Below are positions 56,371 through 64,000 of a DNA stretch of 64,000 nt, piece by piece. Made by a program: the position numbers and the translations under genes. The DNA is from Enterococcus casseliflavus NBRC 100478. Lineage in GTDB: Bacteria; Bacillota; Bacilli; Lactobacillales; Enterococcaceae. The notes below the pieces were generated by a model. That model did no database searches and had not been told where the DNA came from. It saw nothing but the letters and a program-made list of their open reading frames with translations. The stretch covers positions 62,001 to 126,000 of the forward strand of contig NZ_BCPT01000007.1 in the NCBI RefSeq assembly GCF_001544095.1, written 5' to 3'. Positions within the stretch are counted from its first letter, which is position 1. Each line of letters opens with the position of its first letter.

Positions 56371-57255
56371 TCATTCCTCTATAAAGCGTTCCTTCATCCG
56401 CTCCAAGAAAAGTCCAGAGGCTTTTGAAAAAACTTGGGTGTTTTTCCAAATGACCGCAAGATCTGATTCAAGGGTGGGACTCAATTTTCTAAAGCATAAA
56501 GGACTGTCAGGGGTGAAGTTGATTAATTTGTCGAGGGTCAACGCATAGCCGACACCTTCTTCAACTAACTTTGACGCATTGTACACGAGATTATACGTAG
56601 CAACGACAGTCAATTTGTTCATGTCTTTTTTCAACCATTTAGAAAGCTCACTGCTGACCAGACTTTGTCGTGAAGTAATCAAGGGAACCTCCCAGAGATC
56701 CTTTGGTGTGATGACTTCGTTACTAGCAAGGGGACTGTCTTTTCGCATCAAGACGCCCCAGGTGTCTCTGGCAGGTAAGCGCAAGGAATGGTATTTTTTG
56801 ACGTCGACGGGGCTGATCACGACGCCAAAATCCAACAATCCTTTGTCCAACCGTTCTTTGACCTCGTCAGCATTGCCGCTAAATAAATGAAATTTGACGT
56901 TAGGGTACTCAACTTGAATCTCCTTGATGATTTTTCCCAACAGCTGGATCACGAAGGTTTCTCCAGCACCGATCGACACGTTGCCGGCAATCGTATCTCG
57001 AGGTGACAAAAATTCTGAACGGGTCTTTTCTATCAATTCTACGATTTCTTCCGCCCGCTTACGAAACAAGAGGCCATCTTCCGTCAGCGTAATTTTGCGA
57101 TTGCCTCTGGTGAACAACGTCACGCCTAATTCTTTTTCTAACTCCATTAACTGTCGTGACAGGGATGGTTGCGAGAGATGCAGATGCTTTGCGGCAGCTG
57201 AAATCGTTTCTTTTTCTGCAACTGTTAGAAAGGTGGTTAAACTTTTTAATTCCAT
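56371..57255 (-). CDS. LysR-family transcriptional regulator
   Basis: A 294-residue regulator. The N-terminal winged helix (residues 1-60) contains AAAKHLHLSQPSLSRQLMELEKELG, typical of LysR (recognition helix about 28-38). A substrate-binding-protein-like effector domain fills residues 90-290. It is transcribed divergently from the lipoprotein hydrolase gene, the classical position for a regulator of that operon; a small-molecule inducer is expected but unknown. Confidence 0.93.
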   Translation of the reverse strand: MELKSLTTFLTVAEKETISAAAKHLHLSQPSLSRQLMELEKELGVTLFTRGNRKITLTEDGLLFRKRAEEIVELIEKTRSEFLSPRDTIAGNVSIGAGETFVIQLLGKIIKEIQVEYPNVKFHLFSGNADEVKERLDKGLLDFGVVISPVDVKKYHSLRLPARDTWGVLMRKDSPLASNEVITPKDLWEVPLITSRQSLVSSELSKWLKKDMNKLTVVATYNLVYNASKLVEEGVGYALTLDKLINFTPDSPLCFRKLSPTLESDLAVIWKNTQVFSKASGLFLERMKERFIEE

Positions 57256-57466
57256 AGGTCTATACTCCTTTTTCTATGCTGTATATGAATAGTTGGGTAT
57301 TTAATATTAGTATTTTACATAGAAAGATGCGGCAAGTACAATAGGTTTATCCAAAAATAGCTCAAGCGATCAAGAAAAAACGATCATCCAGACCTTGATC
57401 ATTTGAGAAACATTGGACAATCGCCCTAAGGTACAGGATAGTTGACCGAGAAAGAAGGCGAATGAA
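57256..57466. promoter_or_regulatory. Divergent control region of the LysR and hydrolase genes
   Basis: The 211-base region contains an A/T-rich stretch TATTTAATATTAGTATTTTA near 57297-57316, a plausible LysR-type site between the two starts. I could not identify a convincing sigma-A promoter for either gene. Confidence 0.4.
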
Positions 57467-58564
57467 ATGAAAAAATGGCAAAAGAAGGCCCTTGTGTCTT
57501 TAGTTGTGCTGGCACCGTTGGTTTTAGGTGCTTGTAGCAGCAATAATGAGGAGACGAATGAAGAGCCGCAAGCCAGCTCAGGAGGAGAAACGATGACAGA
57601 AAATGTTTCATTGACAGATGAATGGGATAAAGTCTTCCCAGAAAGTGACACGGTGAATCACCGAAAAGTGACTTTCCAGAATCGTTACGGAATTACTTTA
57701 GTTGCTGATCTTTATGAACCAATTGATGCGCAAGGACCACTTCCAGCAATCGCTGTTAGCGGACCTTTTGGAGCAGTCAAAGAGCAGACATCTGGTCTAT
57801 ATGCGCAAACGATGGCAGAGCGTGGTTTTGTTACGATCGCTTTTGATCCGTCCTATACAGGTGAAAGCGGTGGCGAACCACGCTATGTGGCTTCCCCAGA
57901 CATTAATACAGAAGATTTTCAAGCAGCCGTCGATTTTCTATCTGTCCAAGAAAACTTAGATGAAGAAAGAATCGGTTTGATCGGGATTTGTGGCTGGGGT
58001 GGTCTAGCTTTGAATGCCGCAGCCATCGATACCCGTGTGAAAGCGACTGTTTCTGCCACCATGTATGACATGTCGAGAGTCAATGCTCAAGGGTATTTTG
58101 ATGAAATGGGGGCTGAAGGACGCCATGAATTGCGCCAGCAGCTGAACGCCCAACGTACAGTTGATTTTGCCAATGGCAGCTACGAACGAGCAGGTGGGGT
58201 ACCAGATACACTGCCAGAAGATGCGCCTGTCTTTATGCAGGATTATTTTTATTATTACAAAACAGAACGAGGCTACCACGAACGTTCCTTGAACTCTAAT
58301 GATGGTTGGAATGTCACGTCTTCGCTGTCATTCTTAAATATGCCACTTTTGTCTTACATTGATGAGATCCAAAGCGCCGTTTTATTGCTTCATGGAGAAG
58401 AAGCCCACTCACTTTACTTCAGTCAAGACGCTTTTGAGCAATTGCAAGGTGATAACAAAGAGCTAACAATTATTCCTAATGCTTCGCATGTTGATCTATA
58501 CGACCAAACAGAGGTGATTCCTTTTGACCAAATGACCGAATTCTTCCAAGAGCATTTGAATTAA
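57467..58564 (+). CDS. Lipoprotein alpha/beta hydrolase, dienelactone-hydrolase-like
   Basis: A 365-residue surface lipoprotein. The signal peptide ends in a lipobox with C23 (VLGAC). The hydrolase domain (about 65-365) has the elbow GICGWGG, so the nucleophile is C175 instead of serine, as in dienelactone-hydrolase-like enzymes; H341 in NASHVDLYD is the likely catalytic His. The natural substrate is unknown. Ribosome binding site AAGAAGGCG is weak. Divergent LysR suggests inducible expression. Confidence 0.87.
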   Translation: MKKWQKKALVSLVVLAPLVLGACSSNNEETNEEPQASSGGETMTENVSLTDEWDKVFPESDTVNHRKVTFQNRYGITLVADLYEPIDAQGPLPAIAVSGPFGAVKEQTSGLYAQTMAERGFVTIAFDPSYTGESGGEPRYVASPDINTEDFQAAVDFLSVQENLDEERIGLIGICGWGGLALNAAAIDTRVKATVSATMYDMSRVNAQGYFDEMGAEGRHELRQQLNAQRTVDFANGSYERAGGVPDTLPEDAPVFMQDYFYYYKTERGYHERSLNSNDGWNVTSSLSFLNMPLLSYIDEIQSAVLLLHGEEAHSLYFSQDAFEQLQGDNKELTIIPNASHVDLYDQTEVIPFDQMTEFFQEHLN

Positions 58565-58579
58565 ACAGCAACAACCAGC

Positions 58580-58625
58580 TGCACGACTGTTCAGTCCCAT
58601 ATCTTCTGCTGAGCAGTCGTATTTT
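58580..58625 (+). terminator. Possible terminator/attenuating hairpin after the hydrolase gene
   Basis: Stem ACGACTG-TCAG / CTGA-CAGTCGT with a T-poor tail (ATTTTAG). It may reduce rather than stop readthrough into the next lipoprotein gene. Confidence 0.5.
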
Positions 58626-58686
58626 AGAAAATAAGCATTCCGTTGCCCGCCGCTACATCGAATCATCAGCAGAAAGGAGTGAAGCC

Positions 58687-59199
58687 ATGTTGATAAAACT
58701 CATCCCTGCTGTCTTGCTGTTCCTACTAAGTGCCTGTGGGACAAATGGAACAGAGGAGAGGCATGCGCTGTCTGCCAGCGAAACTTCCTCTGAGGCAAGT
58801 CAGGATCATGATCAACCGACGATTGAATCAGCAACAGATGTGGTCATTACGGTTGGTCAACAGGATTTTATAGCAAAGTTTTATGAAAATGAGGCGTCTG
58901 AATACCTAATGAATCAAATGCCCTTCACGTTGACAATGAGTGACTTGAACAATAACGAGAAATATTATCGTTTTTCTGAGAATTTGCCAGAAATGACTAC
59001 AGAACGGCCGGAGATCCTTCACGCAGGAGAAATCATGAGCTGGAATAGTCATACGTTGGTGCTGTTTTATCAGACCTTTACCAATTCTTATAGTGGCTAT
59101 AGTCGTATCGGCGTTATTGAAGATCCAGCAGGATTAAGGGAAGCGTTGGGGGGAGAAGACGTGGAGGTTGTCTTTTCGCTAAAAAATACTCGTGAGTAA
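58687..59199 (+). CDS. Cyclophilin-like-fold lipoprotein
   Basis: A 170-residue lipoprotein: signal peptide with lipobox C17 (LLSAC), a Ser/Glu-rich linker to about residue 45, then a beta-rich domain (VVITVGQQDFIAKFYENEAS onward) resembling the cyclophilin-like family, which is not a proven isomerase. The segment ILHAGEIMSWNSHTLVLFY is typical. Such genes often travel with alpha/beta hydrolases and reductases. Ribosome binding site GAAAGGAGTG. Confidence 0.78.
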   Translation: MLIKLIPAVLLFLLSACGTNGTEERHALSASETSSEASQDHDQPTIESATDVVITVGQQDFIAKFYENEASEYLMNQMPFTLTMSDLNNNEKYYRFSENLPEMTTERPEILHAGEIMSWNSHTLVLFYQTFTNSYSGYSRIGVIEDPAGLREALGGEDVEVVFSLKNTRE

Positions 59200-59221
59200 C
59201 GAATGATTAGGAGAAAAACAA

Positions 59222-59791
59222 ATGACGATCGATCAATTAAACAAACTTATGGCAAGTGGTGAACCCTTACTTGCCGGTTCGCAAGCTTCAAAACAAATGG
59301 TGGCTTTGAGTGCTGAGGCGAGAAAACTGACCATGAAAATCAATACGGTTTATCATGAACCTCATGAATTACAAGAACTTTTTGCCCAATTGACTGGGAA
59401 AGCAGTTGAACCGACATTTTCGCTTTTTCCGCCTTTTTATACAGATTACGGCAAAAACATCCGCATTGGTAAAGGGGTGTTTCTTAACGCCGGTTGTCAT
59501 TTTCAAGACCAAGGAGGGATCACGATCGGTGATGGTACCCTAATAGGGCACAACGTAGTTCTAGCTACCTTGAATCATGGCCTTCACCCTGAAGATCGTA
59601 GTACGCTTTATCCAGCACCCATTACGATTGGGAAGAATGTCTGGATTGGCTCAAATGCAACGATCGTTGCTGGTGTGACCATCGGTGACCATGCGATCAT
59701 TGCTGCTGGGGCAGTGGTGACCAAAGATGTCGCTGAACGCACGATCGTGGCTGGTGTACCTGCAAACTATGTCAAAGAGGTCGCTGAGTAA
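59222..59791 (+). CDS. Sugar O-acetyltransferase, Maa/LacA family
   Basis: Left-handed beta-helix acetyltransferase of 189 residues using acetyl-CoA. An N-terminal Maa-type helical domain (1-60) precedes hexapeptide repeats (I-x-I-G-x-G and similar). The catalytic His is in [10 protein letters not shown] near residue 118. The acceptor may be maltose, galactoside or another sugar. It is 22 bases after the lipoprotein gene and ends the presumed LysR-controlled group. Confidence 0.9.
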   Translation: MTIDQLNKLMASGEPLLAGSQASKQMVALSAEARKLTMKINTVYHEPHELQELFAQLTGKAVEPTFSLFPPFYTDYGKNIRIGKGVFLNAGCHFQDQGGITIGDGTLIGHNVVLATLNHGLHPEDRSTLYPAPITIGKNVWIGSNATIVAGVTIGDHAIIAAGAVVTKDVAERTIVAGVPANYVKEVAE

Positions 59792-59812
59792 GCACAATAG
59801 CAATGAGTAAGA

Positions 59813-59870
59813 AAAAAACTGCTGTTCGCCTTGTCGCTTTTGAAGCGATGAAGACGAACAGCAATTTTCT
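59813..59870. terminator. Bidirectional terminator between acetyltransferase and flotillin genes
   Basis: Stem TGCTGTTCG / CGAACAGCA continued by TCGCTT/AAGCGA around loop TTG, with A-rich and T-rich flanks. Confidence 0.88.
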
Positions 59871-61324
59871 TATTCTTGAGGCGGCTCGCTCGTATTGGAA
59901 CCGGCGAAGTTTTCGATCAACGATTTCACATCGAGACCGAGGGTTTCTTTCAAAGTTTCTTGTGTGGTCGATAGGAGATTGGTGGCGTAATTGGTGACAC
60001 GATTGGCACCGCCGCCTTCACCTGATCCTGTATCAACGACCGAAATTTTATCGATATTGCCTAATGGGGCGGCAGCCTCTTTGACTAATTGCGGCATGAT
60101 CTCAACGATCATGCTAAGGATCGCTGCTTCATCATATTTCTTGAAGGCTTCAGCGATTTTTTCCTTCGTTTCAGCTTCCGCCGTTCCTTTCGCCAAGGTC
60201 GTCTCGGCTTCTGCCAAACCAATCAGACGAATTTTATCGGCTTCAGCTTTTGCCAACGACTCTGTTCGAAACTGCTCAGCTTCAGTGGTTGCTAACGCAG
60301 ACGCTTTTTTCGCTAATGCTTCTTGTTCAAGCGCATAACGATCGGCATCGGCTTTTTTCTTGATCTCAGAATCAAATTGGCGTTCACGACGCAAGATTTC
60401 TTTTTCTTCCAATTCGATTTGTTTTTGTCGTTCAACGACTTCGACTTCAATCTCTTGTTCTCGGACTTTTTGTTTCATGATGGCACTTTGCAGATGATAG
60501 GCTTGATCGGCATCGGCTTTGGCGATGTCTTGTTCTTTCTTATAAAGCGCCAGCTTCAATTCTTTTTCCTTCAATGCTTCAGCGATTTCGGTCATGCGTT
60601 TTGATTCCGCTGTTTGCGATTCTTGTTCCGATTGGGCTTTTTTGATGCGGGTTTCTTTCAGCGCTTCGGCTTCCGCAATTTCAGCATCCCGTTTGACTTG
60701 GGCGATTCTAGGTTTTCCAAGAGAATCTAAATAGCCATTTTTGTCTCGTACTTCTTTGATCGTAAAGGAGACAATGATCAAGCCCATTTTCGCTAGATCG
60801 ACAGAGGCCACTTCTTGCACGCTTTGGCTAAATTTGTCGCGATTTTGATAGATTTCTTCGACGGTCATCGAACCAAGGATCGAACGCAGGTGACCTTCCA
60901 AGACTTCTCGTACCTCATTTTCTAATTCTTCACGGGTTTTTCCTAGAAACTGTTCCGCTGCCGTTGCGATTTCTTCCACGGATGAGCCGATCTTGATAAT
61001 GGAAGTTCCATCACACATAACGGGAACCCCTTGTTCCGTATACACTTCTGGTGTTGAAACATCCAGCTTGCTGGAAAGTAAGCTGATTCGGTTTGATCGT
61101 TGGAACACTGGCAAAACAAAGGCTCCGCCACCACGCACGATTTTGATTTTGTTATTGCTCTCATCCGCATGAACATTTTTGTTGCCAAGGTAACTTCCGC
61201 TGATAATCAACGCTTCATCGGGCTTAGCTGTTTGATATTTCGTGACAAAGATGATCAAAAGCATCAGTAAAATGAACGCCACGATTGCGATCGGAAAGAC
61301 AATTGGTGATAAGAAAATATCCAT
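59870..61324 (-). CDS. floT: Flotillin-like membrane scaffold protein
   Basis: A 484-residue SPFH-domain protein like Bacillus FloT (YuaG), thought to organise functional membrane microdomains. An N-terminal membrane segment (about 5-28) is followed by the SPFH/band 7 domain (about 40-210), then a long Glu/Ala/Lys-rich coiled coil (about 215-410) and a short C-terminal tail. The upstream NfeD-type gene is 25 bases away on the same strand, matching the yuaF-yuaG pair. The start has AAGAGGTGC upstream. Confidence 0.94.
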   Translation of the reverse strand: MDIFLSPIVFPIAIVAFILLMLLIIFVTKYQTAKPDEALIISGSYLGNKNVHADESNNKIKIVRGGGAFVLPVFQRSNRISLLSSKLDVSTPEVYTEQGVPVMCDGTSIIKIGSSVEEIATAAEQFLGKTREELENEVREVLEGHLRSILGSMTVEEIYQNRDKFSQSVQEVASVDLAKMGLIIVSFTIKEVRDKNGYLDSLGKPRIAQVKRDAEIAEAEALKETRIKKAQSEQESQTAESKRMTEIAEALKEKELKLALYKKEQDIAKADADQAYHLQSAIMKQKVREQEIEVEVVERQKQIELEEKEILRRERQFDSEIKKKADADRYALEQEALAKKASALATTEAEQFRTESLAKAEADKIRLIGLAEAETTLAKGTAEAETKEKIAEAFKKYDEAAILSMIVEIMPQLVKEAAAPLGNIDKISVVDTGSGEGGGANRVTNYATNLLSTTQETLKETLGLDVKSLIENFAGSNTSEPPQE

Positions 61325-61349
61325 AGATGCACCTCTTTAGTGATTTATT

Positions 61350-61877
61350 TTAGTTGTCCAAAAATTTTTCTGTATAGGGAACGACGTAGCAAATACGCTC
61401 TTTGACTTCAATAATCAAAACTTTTGATCCTGTTGCTAATGGTTCATCGATAGGTTGAAAAGCCGAGGCTGGACGATTACTTGAACCAGTGACACTTGTG
61501 AGTTGAATTTCACCCATTCCTTCACAAGGAATCGGCGTCAGCACCGTTGCGATTCGACCTTCAAAGTCTTTCTCGGAACTCGAAAGCGTCGCTTCAGCAT
61601 TCCTCATGGGAATCAGCACGTAAAAATTCAAGAGAAAAACGAGCCCTGTAGAAAGACAACCGCTACCAATGAAAAGCATCATCGAATAGCCTGGGAAAAT
61701 AGTTTCCCCTAAGTAACCGAAAAGACTCGTAAAGGCAAACCAGGGGATGATCAACATCGGATCAATTGGACCATCAAAATCGAAGATATCGCCAAACAGA
61801 AGCAGCAAAAAGGCTAAAATGGCACAGCCAATCAATACATACAAATAAATCTGATCAGGTGCGTAAGTGTGCAGCAC
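61350..61877 (-). CDS. NfeD-like membrane protein (YuaF type)
   Basis: A 175-residue protein with three to four membrane segments (residues about 10-105) and a C-terminal OB-fold NfeD domain (about 110-175). Such proteins partner flotillins. I use the GTG at 61877 because AAAGGAGGTGG lies six bases upstream; a longer reading frame to 61934 has no binding site. First gene of the flotillin operon. Confidence 0.88.
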   Translation of the reverse strand: MLHTYAPDQIYLYVLIGCAILAFLLLLFGDIFDFDGPIDPMLIIPWFAFTSLFGYLGETIFPGYSMMLFIGSGCLSTGLVFLLNFYVLIPMRNAEATLSSSEKDFEGRIATVLTPIPCEGMGEIQLTSVTGSSNRPASAFQPIDEPLATGSKVLIIEVKERICYVVPYTEKFLDN

Positions 61878-61984
61878 GTATCCACCTCCTTTCAAATAGA
61901 GTGATTTGTAAGAACAATGAAAGCTAAGAAACAATCGGAAGAAGAACGAGGGAAGGAAAAGAACGGAATAGGTGTTCTGTTATA

Positions 61985-61993
61985 ATTATACCA
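61985..61993 (-). promoter_or_regulatory. Promoter of the NfeD-flotillin operon
   Basis: On the minus strand TGGTATAAT forms an extended -10, about 110 bases before the GTG start. The -35 region is A/T-rich only. Confidence 0.55.
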
Positions 61994-62304
61994 ATAAATA
62001 ATAAAAAAACTTAAATAAAATAGTAAATTTGAACAAATAGTACAACAAAGGGAGGTTTATTTTTCTTGAAAGAGCCAATCAAAAGTCAGCTTTTTTTCAC
62101 CAGCCATTGACAAACCAAGAAAATCCAAGTAGATTAAATCAGGGTACTAGAAAAAGGAAAAATCAGCTGCAGATGATTTGAATCTTAAGAGGCAGCTTTT
62201 ATTTTCTATTACCATAGATCGAAGGTAGTTGTTCGCAAACATAAAAGAAGTCAGGAACACTTCTTTTCAACCGACAGTATTGCTAAGAAATAGAGGTGGA
62301 ATCG
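61994..62304. other. Intergenic region between flotillin operon and the 42-residue gene
   Basis: Contains two hairpins: AGCTGC/GCAGCT followed by TTTATTTT (about 62167-62205) and AAAAGAAGT/ACTTCTTTT (62245-62269). No gene is convincing; a TTG-started 14-codon frame at 62066 has AAAGGGAGG upstream but is too short to call. Confidence 0.5.
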
Positions 62305-62433
62305 ATGGATCAAAAAGAAAAAATGTTAGAACTAATCAAGAAAAAACAAGGCGGCGGCCGTTCAAAAAAAATGGAATCCCCAAAAAATGATCGAAAAAAC
62401 ATGCGTAAAGGCCCGAAAATCTATAATAAGTAA
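62305..62433 (+). CDS. Small basic protein, 42 residues
   Basis: A Lys/Arg/Gly-rich peptide starting MDQKEKMLELIKKKQGGG and ending KGPKIYNK, with TAGAGGTGGAATC upstream. Similar tiny basic proteins are, as I recall, common in Lactobacillales without known function; nucleic-acid or ribosome binding is only a guess from charge. It is followed directly by a bidirectional terminator. Confidence 0.72.
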   Translation: MDQKEKMLELIKKKQGGGRSKKMESPKNDRKNMRKGPKIYNK

Positions 62434-62465
62434 GGCGATGCATTAGAAACATGAAATGGTTGATG

Positions 62466-62514
62466 AAAAAAAAAGAGAGAAGGACAGGATTTCTGTCTTT
62501 CTCTCTTTTTTATT
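62466..62514. terminator. Bidirectional terminator between the small basic gene and pox
   Basis: Stem AAAAAGAGAGAAGGACAG / CTGTCTTTCTCTCTTTTT-like pairing, with A9 and T6 flanks. Confidence 0.93.
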
Positions 62515-64000
62515 TACTCTTGAGAATCCACGTACAACTCACTCAAAGCTGGCAGATCATGAACTTGGTATTTTGCTTTAAAAGCTGCGATTTCTTCAGC
62601 GCTGAAGCGGTTCGGATCAAGTTTCAGTTCTTCGACAGGAAGAGGTCGTTCGTTAGCGATCTTGACATCGATCACCACAGGTCCGTTGATTTCTTTAGCT
62701 TGTGTAAAGACGGATGCTAATTCTTCTTCCTTCGTTACCGTGAAGCCTTTCGCACCTAATGCTTCCCCAACTTTACCAAAATCAGCACCGGCTAGTTGGA
62801 CACCGAACTTGGTTTGCTCGGTATCTTCTTGCTCCGCTTCGATGAAGCCGAATGAGTCATTGGAAAAGACCACGTTGATGATTGGCAAATCATATTTCAC
62901 TTGGGTGATGATGTCTTGCATTTGCATCGCAAAACCGCCATCCCCACTAAAGGTAAATACTTGGCGATTCGGATAGCTCAATTGAGCGGCGATCCCACCA
63001 GGTACACCATTGCCCATTGTCGCAAACCAGCCAGACGTTGTGAAACGCTGTTCACCCGTCATTTCTAAATGACGGATACTGTGAATCGTCACATTACCGA
63101 CATCCGTGACAAACAGGGCATCAGGAGCTGCAATTCGGTTGATTTCTCGATAGACAGGTTCAGGACGCATAGGAACTTGCGAATCATGGTAAAAATGATG
63201 GCGCCATTCATGCCAATTGCGACAGTTTTCTTGATTGGCTTTTAACCAAGCATCTGCAGGACGAGGGGCTGCCATCTCTGTCCATTTTCTAAGAGCGGTC
63301 GCACCATCTCCTAAAACGGAGACATCCGTCTGATGACGACGACCAAATTTCGAGGCGTCGATATCAACTTGGATAAAGTTGGCACCAGGATTGAAAAAGC
63401 GGCGGCCAAAAGGGAAGTCACTGCCGACAAAAACGATGAGATCGGCTTCTGCTAAAGCTTCATTGGCAGGTTTTGTCGCAACCCGTCCAGCAAATCCAAG
63501 AAAGTTTTCATAAAGATCAGGCACGATGCCTTTGGCTAAGACAGAAGCTGCGATAGGCATCGAGAAATGCTTAGAAAAAGCATCGATGGCATCAAAATGA
63601 CCAAAGAGACCTTGTCCGATATAAAGGACGGGTTTTTTTGCTTGTTCAAAATAAGGAAGGGCAGCCTGTAAGTCCTCTTCATCAGGTTGGAGAACACCTG
63701 TCTTATGATTTTTTGCGGTTGCAATCTCCTGTTCGTCGATTTCTGCAAACCCGTAATCGACCGGGATCGTTACCACAGCGACTCCTTTAAATTTGTAGGC
63801 TGCTTTAATGGCTTCGTCCACCACGTGGGGCAAACTTTCAGGGGACATGACCGTGCGATTGTAGATACTGACATCAGCGAACATCGGATTTTCATTCATT
63901 TCTTGAAAATCATTGTAGTTCATCGAGCTCGAAGCTACTTGTCCTAACAAGGCAACGACGGGCACATTATCCATTTGAGCATCGTATAAGCCATTGATCA
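62514..64000 (-). CDS. pox: Pyruvate oxidase, 5' end cut by the window
   Basis: Thiamine-diphosphate/FAD enzyme that turns pyruvate, phosphate and oxygen into acetyl phosphate, CO2 and H2O2. At least 495 codons are present; the frame continues without stop to the window edge with INGLYDAQ before MDNVPV, so the start lies outside. The central FAD/TPP-fold domain and the C-terminal TPP motif GDGGFAMQMQDI...VVFSNDSFGFIE are clear. Acetolactate synthase is related, but LNGLYDA-type and FGFIEAEQE features favour pyruvate oxidase (SpxB/Pox5). Confidence 0.9.
   Translation of the reverse strand, partial: INGLYDAQMDNVPVVALLGQVASSSMNYNDFQEMNENPMFADVSIYNRTVMSPESLPHVVDEAIKAAYKFKGVAVVTIPVDYGFAEIDEQEIATAKNHKTGVLQPDEEDLQAALPYFEQAKKPVLYIGQGLFGHFDAIDAFSKHFSMPIAASVLAKGIVPDLYENFLGFAGRVATKPANEALAEADLIVFVGSDFPFGRRFFNPGANFIQVDIDASKFGRRHQTDVSVLGDGATALRKWTEMAAPRPADAWLKANQENCRNWHEWRHHFYHDSQVPMRPEPVYREINRIAAPDALFVTDVGNVTIHSIRHLEMTGEQRFTTSGWFATMGNGVPGGIAAQLSYPNRQVFTFSGDGGFAMQMQDIITQVKYDLPIINVVFSNDSFGFIEAEQEDTEQTKFGVQLAGADFGKVGEALGAKGFTVTKEEELASVFTQAKEINGPVVIDVKIANERPLPVEELKLDPNRFSAEEIAAFKAKYQVHDLPALSELYVDSQE

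Noticed and set aside
60323-60604. Phe-rich plus-strand frame opposite the flotillin gene
   Set aside because: It is the antisense of the Glu/Lys/Gln-rich coiled coil; composition explains it.

Overview
The window reads as chromosomal DNA of a low-to-moderate GC Firmicute of the order Lactobacillales, most probably an Enterococcus. The main reasons are a low-affinity class B penicillin-binding protein closely resembling enterococcal PBP5/PBP4, a four-gene pyruvate dehydrogenase operon, a BceRS/BceAB-type peptide-sensing module, pyruvate oxidase, strong AAAGGAGG-type ribosome binding sites, and the usual intrinsic terminators. The exact species is inference; a higher-GC enterococcus of the casseliflavus/gallinarum kind would fit. 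I see no rRNA, tRNA, CRISPR array, prophage or insertion sequence.

Layout. 0-2.6 kb: cell-wall enzymes (VanY-like D,D-carboxypeptidase, GH73 glucosaminidase) and a beta/alpha-barrel protein. 2.6-21.3 kb: purine metabolism. A guanine riboswitch precedes xpt-pbuX, then come purEKB and purCSQLFMNHD. Both pur operons have the same promoter geometry with a PurR-type inverted box pair. Between them a minus-strand operon holds a UPF0637 gene and the PBP5-like gene. 21.4-24.8 kb: aldo/keto reductase, GMP reductase and UDP-GlcNAc 2-epimerase. 24.8-28.2 kb: an Mg2+ M-box riboswitch, a short leader-peptide ORF and an MgtA-type P-ATPase. 28.5-33.8 kb: pdhABCD. 33.8-36.8 kb: a methionine-type T-box, an O-acetylhomoserine sulfhydrylase-like gene and an MFS transporter. 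36.8-45 kb: DJ-1/PfpI protein, UPF0223, inositol monophosphatase family, typA, an RlmCD-type methyltransferase, ATP-type PEP carboxykinase and a VOC protein. 45-50.7 kb: a terpene-cyclase-fold protein and a BceRS/BceAB-like module. 50.9-56.3 kb: an accessory stretch of small and poorly characterised genes. 56.3-59.8 kb: a LysR regulator divergent from a lipoprotein hydrolase, cyclophilin-like lipoprotein and acetyltransferase group. 59.8-64 kb: flotillin/NfeD operon, a tiny basic protein and the 5'-truncated pyruvate oxidase gene.

How it works together. The first third is a purine supply and salvage block under two signals: PurR-type boxes on the de novo operons and a guanine aptamer on the salvage operon. 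GMP reductase links guanine back to the adenine branch. The most unusual locus is the mgtA leader. Downstream of the M-box terminator sits a 24-codon ORF with its own ribosome binding site. It starts M-E-Y-P-S-P, recalling enterobacterial MgtL. Its last codons can pair either with an upstream G-run or with the mgtA Shine-Dalgarno sequence, as in an attenuator that would work on translation. This looks like a second regulatory layer stacked on the riboswitch and is my main candidate for something undescribed.
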